DNA of 18,736 nucleotides from Bacteroidaceae bacterium (GTDB taxonomy: Bacteria; Bacteroidota; Bacteroidia; Bacteroidales; CHK158-818): assembly GCA_017467745.1 (NCBI GenBank), contig JAFUKV010000108.1, positions 1-18,736 of the forward strand, read 5' to 3'. A program made the position numbers and the translations under genes. Every line of letters starts with the position of its first letter. Position 1 is the first letter of the stretch. The notes under the pieces are model-generated. The model worked only from the letters and a program-made list of their open reading frames with translations. It was not told where the DNA came from and did not search any database. Below, piece by piece: positions 14,401 through 18,736 of the stretch.

Positions 14401-15010
14401 ATCTGTTGTTGTAACTACTCCTATGGTGGCTCATATCGGTAAACGCACGCAACAACCATACGATATAGTTTACACGATTTATGCTAATGGAACGATAGAC
14501 GTAGAGGCTTCGTTTGTTACCGGAGAAAAGTTTAATCTTCCCCGATTAGGCTTGACTGTTATGCTGAATCCTTCATTGGAGTTTTTGGAATGGTACGGAC
14601 GTGGTCCGATTGAAAACTGTATCGACCGGAAAAATGCGGCGTATGTCGGGCTGTATCGAAATACGGTAACCGGAATGGAAGAGGCTTATGTGCGTTCTCA
14701 AACAATGGGTAACCGTAGCGATGTTCGTTGGCTGGCTCTTTTTTCTCCGAATAATCAAGGTATAAAGATTGTATCGAAAGATCAGCTTGATTTCAGCGCT
14801 CTGCACTATACCGATCAACTTCTTTGGGATACTAAGTACGGGCATGATTTGGATAATGTTCGTTTGCCGCAGATAGTGTTGAATCTTGATTGTGTGCAAC
14901 GGGGAATCGGTAATGCCAGTTGCGGTCCAGGTCCTCGCCCGAAATACGAAATAGAAAAAAATAAAACATATAAATATTCTTTCCGAATAGAACAATGTCT
15001 GCGGAAATAG
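11420..15010 (+). CDS. Secreted GH2 beta-galactosidase (LacZ-type) with N-terminal ricin-type lectin domain
   Basis: 1196 residues. A signal peptide (cleavage near the NAQQ at residues 25-28) sends it to the periplasm or cell surface. Residues about 30-172 form a ricin-B-like carbohydrate-binding domain with repeated QxW motifs (SQAWNI, NQMWKI, SQQWQL). The GH2 sugar-binding jelly roll follows (about 229-400), then an immunoglobulin-like domain and the TIM barrel (from about 530). The acid/base is E647 in MGNESG and the nucleophile E707 in CEYAHAMGN. A DUF4981-type Ig domain and the LacZ small-chain domain (about 913-1190, with GRGPIENCIDR) complete it. It should hydrolyse terminal beta-galactosides from glycans. 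It is longer than classic LacZ mainly because of the lectin domain. No SusC/SusD genes lie nearby, so it is an orphan rather than part of a visible polysaccharide locus. Confidence 0.93.
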   Translation: MKIFPVFNRLCLLLIFGIFTCTANAQQIDAKALYEIVSSNGLVLDNQESQENSSNIVLAARVAGKASQAWNIVPAGDGYYTITNATADKSIDNNNTRKANTAVIQWDKTADHANQMWKITSVGDNLYTFTCKANGLNLGYPDSGLPGELLCQLEADGSKVSQQWQLKKSNIKLSQEKLKQRSKEDWENETIFAVNKEPGHATYTPFPSVEALKKDPSYRRAWITPESPRYMLLNGNWKFHWVKQPSERPADFYKPGYDVSQWEEIPVPSNWEMYGYGTPIYTNITYPHRNNPPFIQGQKGYTILNEPNPVGSYRRDFELPAEWKGNEIFIHFDGVYSAMYLWINGKKVGYSQGANNDAEFNITPYVKTGKNTLAVEVYRWSDGSYLEDQDMFRLSGIHRDVYLFYTPKLRLRDYKLTPKFDGDNLNRVSLDVLTKVRNYGGGTKTAQVEITLLDNAGEQVAFAVQPVASVGSNKEAENTISISVESPRLWSAETPYLYTAILELKDAKGQTLEALSSEVGFRKIEIKNNKVYINNELVLFKGANRHDTHPQFGKAVPVSSMIQDVKLFKENNLNTIRTSHYPNSPKMYALYDYYGLYAMDEADIECHGNMSISNKESWKPAYIDRMVRMVERDKNHPSVIFWSMGNESGNGKNFDDVYKAARQLDDRPIHYEGKNDIADMDSRMYPSIESMIEQDKQKRNKPYFLCEYAHAMGNSIGNLEEYWDYIENHSERMIGGCIWDWVDQGLNKYGESPDRYYYGGGFGDTPNDADFCCNGIVTPDRKPTPKLAEVKKVYQYVKFKAVDLKQGKINVENHYDFIGLDNFLIRWELVQNGKVVGNGISVSNALPNQSEELQLNYGDKLNKEDEFFLNLQVLLNADFVWAPRGHVVATEQFVITDRVPVTEIDCAAFKDTLGVTESDGILKINGKSVAVNFNTVSGIMTSLRLSGKEMIYNQQGFVLNWYRSINNDKRNYQETTCGLQPDKAVTWQVGEDRKSVVVTTPMVAHIGKRTQQPYDIVYTIYANGTIDVEASFVTGEKFNLPRLGLTVMLNPSLEFLEWYGRGPIENCIDRKNAAYVGLYRNTVTGMEEAYVRSQTMGNRSDVRWLALFSPNNQGIKIVSKDQLDFSALHYTDQLLWDTKYGHDLDNVRLPQIVLNLDCVQRGIGNASCGPGPRPKYEIEKNKTYKYSFRIEQCLRK

Positions 15011-15027
15011 GGATAAACAATTGACCG

Positions 15028-15066
15028 GAAGCGGCAACTGTGAAAACGGGTTGCCGTTTCTTTTTG
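15028..15066 (+). terminator. Rho-independent terminator after the beta-galactosidase gene
   Basis: CGGCAAC (15032-15038) pairs with GTTGCCG (15050-15056), extended outward by a G-T and two A-T pairs, followed by TTTCTTTTTG. It begins about 20 nt past the stop codon. Confidence 0.8.
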
Positions 15067-15108
15067 TATTATGTTTTTAAACGGCTATCGTTTTTATGTT
15101 GAAATTAT

Positions 15109-15116
15109 TATATTTG
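15109..15116 (+). promoter_or_regulatory. Candidate -7 box for the S1/P1 nuclease gene
   Basis: TATATTTG matches TAnnTTTG and lies 62 nt before the ATG at 15179, after the preceding terminator. A convincing -33 box is not seen. Confidence 0.4.
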
Positions 15117-15178
15117 AAGATTCTAAAAAACAACTGTTATAGAAACATTAATTTAACCGTAACTAAACGTATAAACAG

Positions 15179-15946
15179 ATGAAAAAAGTTTTAATTTCGT
15201 GGGTTCTCTTGTCGATTTGCGTATCGCAAACGGCTATGGGGTGGGGACGTGTAGGACACGATGCCGTTGCGTATATTGCAGAATGTAATCTTACAAAGAA
15301 GGCGAAAAAAAATATCGAAAAATATTTAGATCACTCTATTGTATATTATGCTTCATGGATGGACGATTATCGAGCTACGCCCACTTATAAGCATACCACT
15401 AAGTGGCATACGGCGGCGGTAGATGATGATTTTTATTATACAGACGCAGTTAAGAAACTGGAAGGAGATGTTGTTTGCGAGTTGGAGAATGCTATCCGGT
15501 TGTTAGAAAATTATAAGAATCTGGATGATTCTACCGTAGCGGTAAACTTAAAGTATGTTATTCATTTAGTTGGAGATATGCATTGTCCTTCGCATGTGCG
15601 TTATCCCGGAATAAGCAATTATAATATAACGATAAATAATAAAGACCTTAGCTATCATTCTGTTTGGGATAGTTATATTATAGAATCCAACCATAAATGG
15701 TATTATACCGAGTGGCAGCAACAATTAGACCGTTGCTCTAAGAAAGAGAAAAAAGCGTTGGCTGCCGGTACTCCCCGCGATTGGTTTCATGAAAATGCCG
15801 TTAATTGCCGAGTTATATATGATTGGGCTCCCAAAGGAAGTGCACAGGGGCGTGATTTTCTTAATCAAGCAGGTCAGTTGGCAGAAAGTCAAATTTTAAA
15901 AGCGGGTTATCGTTTGGCACGGATTCTTAACGAGTTGTTCAGATAA
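15179..15946 (+). CDS. Secreted S1/P1-family zinc-dependent nuclease
   Basis: 255 residues with a signal peptide ending at G21, so the mature protein starts at W22. In this family the N-terminal Trp itself is a zinc ligand. All nine expected trinuclear zinc ligands can be placed: W22, H27 (WGRVGH), D62 (ASWMD), H77 (KWHT), H129, D133 and H139 (HLVGDMHCPSH), H160 and D164 (HSVWD). Most ligand spacings equal those of nuclease P1. The enzyme cleaves single-stranded DNA or RNA and may also remove 3'-phosphates, acting in the periplasm or outside the cell, probably for nutrient scavenging. It stands between its own terminator-separated upstream neighbour and the nucleotidyltransferase-HEPN gene 43 nt downstream. 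Confidence 0.93.
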   Translation: MKKVLISWVLLSICVSQTAMGWGRVGHDAVAYIAECNLTKKAKKNIEKYLDHSIVYYASWMDDYRATPTYKHTTKWHTAAVDDDFYYTDAVKKLEGDVVCELENAIRLLENYKNLDDSTVAVNLKYVIHLVGDMHCPSHVRYPGISNYNITINNKDLSYHSVWDSYIIESNHKWYYTEWQQQLDRCSKKEKKALAAGTPRDWFHENAVNCRVIYDWAPKGSAQGRDFLNQAGQLAESQILKAGYRLARILNELFR

Positions 15947-15951
15947 AATAT

Positions 15952-15959
15952 TAATTTTG
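15952..15959 (+). promoter_or_regulatory. Candidate -7 box for the nucleotidyltransferase-HEPN gene
   Basis: TAATTTTG matches TAnnTTTG, 30 nt before the ATG at 15990. The only nearby GTTG (15934-15937) is 14 nt away, too close, so support is partial. Read-through from the nuclease gene is also possible. Confidence 0.35.
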
Positions 15960-15989
15960 TTTATTGTTTAATGTTCATAATTTGACGAA

Positions 15990-16889
15990 ATGAAGCATTC
16001 TATATCTCGTTTGCCAAAACGTACCCAAAGAGAATTGAATACACTTGTGGAACTAATAAAGCAAAATATTCCGGAATGTAGGATGATTATTTTGTTTGGT
16101 AGTTACGCTCGGAGAAATTATGTAATATGGGATGAGCGGGTTGAAGATGGTATTCGCACTGTATATCAGAGCGATTATGATATATTGATTGTAGTTGGCG
16201 CTTCTATTTTGAGGTTGATAGAGAATAGAATACAGCAAAATGTAATAAAAAGATATTATGAAATATATGAAGGAGAGCGGACAACACCTCCGAGTATTAT
16301 TGTAGAACATCTTTTGAAGTTGAACGAACAATTAACTAAAAGCCAGTATTTTTTTACTGATATTGTGAAAGAGGGAATTATGCTGTATGATGATAAGACT
16401 TCAAAATTGGCAAAACCTCGTAATTTAAGTTTTCCGGAAATAAAAGAGATTGCCCGGAATGAGTATGAAAAATATTTTCATTCCGGAATTGTTTCTATAA
16501 AAATGGCGGAGTATGCAATCGGTATTTGTGAAAAAAAAGAGGCTTCGTTTCAATTGCATCAGGCTTGCGAAAAATTTTATAAAACGATTTCGGCTGTATA
16601 TGTAAATTATGTACCGAGAGAACATAATTTGAAGAAGTTAGAATCGGCAGTGAAGCAAAATGTTATTGACGTTGTGAAAGTTTTCCCTCGTAACGATGAA
16701 TTTGAAAAAACAAGTTTTGAGTTACTTTGTCGGGCTTATATAGATGCACGTTATAGTAAGTCTTTTGATGTTTCTGATAAACAACTGCAATATATGTTAG
16801 AAAGAACCAAGATATTGAGAGACCTGACGGAGTCTGTTTGTCGGAAGCAATTTACGTATTACGATACCTGTATATCTTCCGGAATGTGA
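15990..16889 (+). CDS. Nucleotidyltransferase-HEPN fusion protein (MNT/HEPN type)
   Basis: 299 residues in two domains. Residues about 15-135 are a minimal nucleotidyltransferase of the pol-beta superfamily: LFGSYARR (G37, S38) and SDYDILIV with D62 and D64 as metal-binding acidic residues, separated by a longer insertion than usual. Residues about 150-285 are a HEPN helical domain, with HQACEKFYKTI, PREHNLKKLE and YIDARYSKSFDV. In two-gene MNT/HEPN toxin-antitoxin modules the HEPN partner is an RNase with an RX4-6H motif and the MNT AMPylates it. Here the two are fused, and the usual Arg (R254) is not followed by His within 4-6 residues, so RNase activity is doubtful. Such fusions recur in Bacteroidetes; the role is unknown. 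It ends at a shared bidirectional terminator. Confidence 0.83.
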   Translation: MKHSISRLPKRTQRELNTLVELIKQNIPECRMIILFGSYARRNYVIWDERVEDGIRTVYQSDYDILIVVGASILRLIENRIQQNVIKRYYEIYEGERTTPPSIIVEHLLKLNEQLTKSQYFFTDIVKEGIMLYDDKTSKLAKPRNLSFPEIKEIARNEYEKYFHSGIVSIKMAEYAIGICEKKEASFQLHQACEKFYKTISAVYVNYVPREHNLKKLESAVKQNVIDVVKVFPRNDEFEKTSFELLCRAYIDARYSKSFDVSDKQLQYMLERTKILRDLTESVCRKQFTYYDTCISSGM

Positions 16890-16966
16890 GTAGTTTTATC
16901 GTAAATGTTATGAAACCTGCTATATCGGCAAGGAAACTTATTCTGTTGTCTATAATTAAAACAAAC

Positions 16967-17006
16967 AAAAGAGGCATATTTGAATAATATGCCTCTTTTC
17001 TCTTTT
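16967..17006. terminator. Bidirectional terminator between convergent genes
   Basis: A perfect 14-bp inverted repeat, AAAAGAGGCATATT (16967-16980) and AATATGCCTCTTTT (16986-16999), surrounds a TGAAT loop. T runs appear on both strands, so it serves the HEPN fusion gene (plus) and the DUF4251 gene (minus). Confidence 0.88.
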
Positions 17007-17020
17007 TTAGTGATAATTAT

Positions 17021-17569
17021 TTATTTTGCGTCTACATCTGTCAATTGTCCGCGATATACAGCATCTGTTCTATTGCGTGAACTGATAACCATATATGTTT
17101 TTCCTTCCGGGTTAATGTCTATTCTTGCCTCAAAATAGCTGTTATCTCTATCGTTGAACTTGAATGTTACCCGATAACCTTTTTTACCGCGATCTTTTAT
17201 TTTGAAATCAGAGTATGTAGTTTCTACCAAAATATGGGGTTCGGTACATTTTTTCATGCTTACCAAACGTCCGAGAAAAGGCAGATTTGTTTTGATTTTA
17301 TTTTTATCGTATAGTTTTAAGTAGAAACCGGGCATTACAGTGCGCGAGGCTACTACCTGTCCGCCGGATTTCCAACCCGGAACAGCCTCGTTTAAAAATA
17401 CGTTTCCTTCCGGTCCGAAAGCAGATTCTGCCGTTACCTTGAATTGGCGTGATTCTATACGTTCTTTTATTGTCGGTTCTTTTTGTATTGTTGTAATTTC
17501 TTCTTGCGCCCGAACCGTAAAACTGCTTAAAAATAAGCTGATGGCACTCAGAATCATCCATTTTTTCAT
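17021..17569 (-). CDS. Secreted DUF4251-family protein
   Basis: 182 residues with a standard signal peptide (MKKWMILSAISLFLSSFTVRAQ; cleavage near A21-Q22). The mature part fits DUF4251: the opening ESRQFKVTAES, a central LPFLGRLVS block, an FKI segment followed by KKGYRVTFKFND, and a final beta-rich ISSRNRTDAVYRGQL stretch. These proteins are small periplasmic beta-rich proteins found mostly in Bacteroidetes; their function is unknown. The gene is a single-gene unit ending at the bidirectional terminator. The 191-bp region upstream (17570-17760) has no clear TAnnTTTG promoter: the nearest form, TATATTTA on the minus strand, differs at the last base. Confidence 0.82.
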   Translation of the reverse strand: MKKWMILSAISLFLSSFTVRAQEEITTIQKEPTIKERIESRQFKVTAESAFGPEGNVFLNEAVPGWKSGGQVVASRTVMPGFYLKLYDKNKIKTNLPFLGRLVSMKKCTEPHILVETTYSDFKIKDRGKKGYRVTFKFNDRDNSYFEARIDINPEGKTYMVISSRNRTDAVYRGQLTDVDAK

Positions 17570-17760
17570 AACATGTAAAAATTAAGTTGTTTTTATCTGT
17601 CTAAATATAACAACAAAAACATCAATTAAGTTGTATGTTAATTCATTTTCGAGACCTTTAACGTATGCTATATCTCGAATTTTGTGTCGGATGATTGCGT
17701 AAATGTGCGGATAAATAGGGGTTTAGAAGTTATATCCGTTTTTTTATAAATATTTTTTAG

Positions 17761-18342
17761 TTAGAAAACGTTTTTGAGGAATTGCAATAATTTTCCGGTA
17801 GCGATAGCCCTATGGCTGATTTTATTTTTCTCGGTATCTCCTAATTCCGCAAATGTTTTCGTATAACCTTCGGGTTGAAAAATGGGGTCGTAACCGAATC
17901 CTGCGTCTCCGCGTTTTTCTGTTATTATATAACCTTTTATCGACCCTTCAAACAAATGGGTCTCATCTCCGATAATCAGTGCAATAACCGTACGAAAAGC
18001 CGCTTCTCTATTATTTATTCCGGACATTTTATCTAATACCTTTTCCATGTTTCGTTGCGGGTTACAATCGCTTCCGGCATAACGGGCGGAATAAACACCC
18101 GGCTCGTTGCCGAGAGCTGTTATTTCCAAACCTGTATCGTCGGCGAAACAGTCGTATCCATATTTTTCTTTTATATGGCGAGCTTTAATTAGGGCGTTAC
18201 CTTCAAGAGTATCGGCTGTTTCAGGAATATCATCGTGGCAATTAATATCTGCCAAACTGAGAATCTCGATATTTGTACCGGCTATTTTCCGGATTTCATC
18301 TAATTTGTGCGGGTTATTAGTTGCGAATACAATCTTTCTCAT
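17761..18342 (-). CDS. rdgB: XTP/dITP diphosphatase (RdgB/HAM1 family)
   Basis: 193 residues, the normal length. The enzyme hydrolyses non-canonical purine triphosphates (dITP, XTP) to monophosphates and pyrophosphate, keeping them out of DNA and RNA. Family blocks are complete: FATNNPHKLDEI (residues 6-17), FADDTGLEI, PGVYSARYAG, GFGYDPIFQPEG and KNKISHRAIA. It is encoded 2 nt after the YitT-family gene, a pairing I recall as common in Bacteroides and relatives, so the two are co-transcribed. No strong terminator is visible in the 191 bp after it. Confidence 0.95.
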   Translation of the reverse strand: MRKIVFATNNPHKLDEIRKIAGTNIEILSLADINCHDDIPETADTLEGNALIKARHIKEKYGYDCFADDTGLEITALGNEPGVYSARYAGSDCNPQRNMEKVLDKMSGINNREAAFRTVIALIIGDETHLFEGSIKGYIITEKRGDAGFGYDPIFQPEGYTKTFAELGDTEKNKISHRAIATGKLLQFLKNVF

Positions 18343-18344
18343 AG

Positions 18345-18736
18345 TTATTTTATCTTATCGAAGCCTTCTCCGTAAACACCTACAACGTTTGCTTGCGAAA
18401 TAAATGCCTGAGGGTCTATCTCTTTAATTATACGGAATATGGTAACCGATTCATATCGTTTGGCAAGTACTACCAACACTTTTTTAGAATTTTTAGAGTA
18501 CCATCCCATTCCGTCAAGAACGGTTACACCCCGATGCAAGTCTTTATTAATACGAGTGGCTATTTCCGGATATTTTTCGGAGAAGATGAGGAATTGTACC
18601 GAACGGCGGGCTCCGTTGATAACCAGATCGCACATATAAGTGGTAATAATCATCGTTACTAAACCGAATACAACTTTTGAGATGTCGTGGAAAACGATAT
18701 AAGATAACGATGTAATTAAAATATCGCAGTATAAAA
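18345..18736 (-). CDS. YitT-family membrane protein (DUF161/DUF2179), C-terminal part; N-terminus beyond window
   Basis: About 129 residues are visible, running off the right edge; the frame stays open to 18736. The visible upstream end is a hydrophobic membrane segment (VVFGLVTMIITTYMCDLV). The cytoplasmic DUF2179 domain follows, with RSVQFLIFSEKYPEIA, LHRGVTVLDGMGWYS, KKVLVVLAKRYE and the terminal FISQANVVGVYGEGF, all typical. YitT proteins are multi-pass inner-membrane proteins whose transported substrate is unknown; DUF2179 is a ligand-binding-like regulatory domain. The rdgB start is 2 nt past its stop. The internal Met at 18653 is not the start. Confidence 0.87.
   Translation of the reverse strand, partial: LYCDILITSLSYIVFHDISKVVFGLVTMIITTYMCDLVINGARRSVQFLIFSEKYPEIATRINKDLHRGVTVLDGMGWYSKNSKKVLVVLAKRYESVTIFRIIKEIDPQAFISQANVVGVYGEGFDKIK

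Noticed and set aside
13955..15037. Minus-strand frames of 154 and 166 residues over the beta-galactosidase C-terminal domains
   Set aside because: Low-complexity shadow translations of a clearly coding plus strand; one crosses the terminator.
1..18736. CRISPR array, rRNA or tRNA genes
   Set aside because: No regularly spaced repeats, no cloverleaf-like segment and no rRNA-like conserved stretch was seen in the intergenic regions.

Overview
The window looks like a chromosomal segment of a gut-type Bacteroidales bacterium. The base composition is AT-rich, Shine-Dalgarno sites are weak or absent, and several genes are preceded by the Bacteroidetes promoter pattern (about TTTG, a 19-20 nt spacer, then TAnnTTTG). 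The gene content also fits: a DUF4251 secreted protein, a DUF2795 protein, a single-domain arabinose-5-phosphate isomerase, a YitT/RdgB pair, and a lipoprotein of the bacterial tyrosine phosphatase family. I cannot fix the genus.

Layout. (1) 1-3272, minus strand: the end of a lipoprotein pseudo-phosphatase, then a tight operon (read right to left) of a LOG-family phosphoribohydrolase, a KdsD-like isomerase and a PfkB-family sugar kinase. (2) 3296-3339: overlapping divergent promoters. (3) 3355-7307, plus strand: housekeeping genes for an M16 zinc peptidase, an MnmA-type tRNA thiolase, a SAM methyltransferase-like protein, a PduO-type cobalamin adenosyltransferase and a DUF2795 protein, closed by a clear terminator. 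(4) 7515-11280: an accessory island carrying a GATC-specific type II restriction-modification (R-M) system in the order Dam-class methylase, DpnII-family endonuclease, second (DpnA-like) methylase. Convergent to it is a two-gene cassette of a C-protein-like XRE regulator and an unrecognised 178-residue protein. Beyond its promoter lies a frameshifted remnant of another DpnA-like methylase. (5) 11420-15946: two secreted hydrolases, a 1196-residue GH2 beta-galactosidase with an N-terminal ricin-type lectin domain and an S1/P1 nuclease. (6) 15990-16889: a nucleotidyltransferase-HEPN fusion. (7) 17021-18736, minus strand: a DUF4251 protein, RdgB and the C-terminal part of a YitT-family membrane protein.

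The most interesting part is the R-M island. The regulator cassette has a promoter with a perfect 12-bp palindrome sitting between the -33 and -7 boxes and a C-box-like site downstream. It ends tail-to-tail with the R-M operon, the two stop codons sharing one TTAA. The neighbouring methylase scar shows that an older, related R-M system once occupied the same locus. The first gene of the window is also notable: its CX5R phosphatase loop has lost both the catalytic cysteine and the arginine. No tRNA, rRNA, CRISPR array, transposase or integrase was found.
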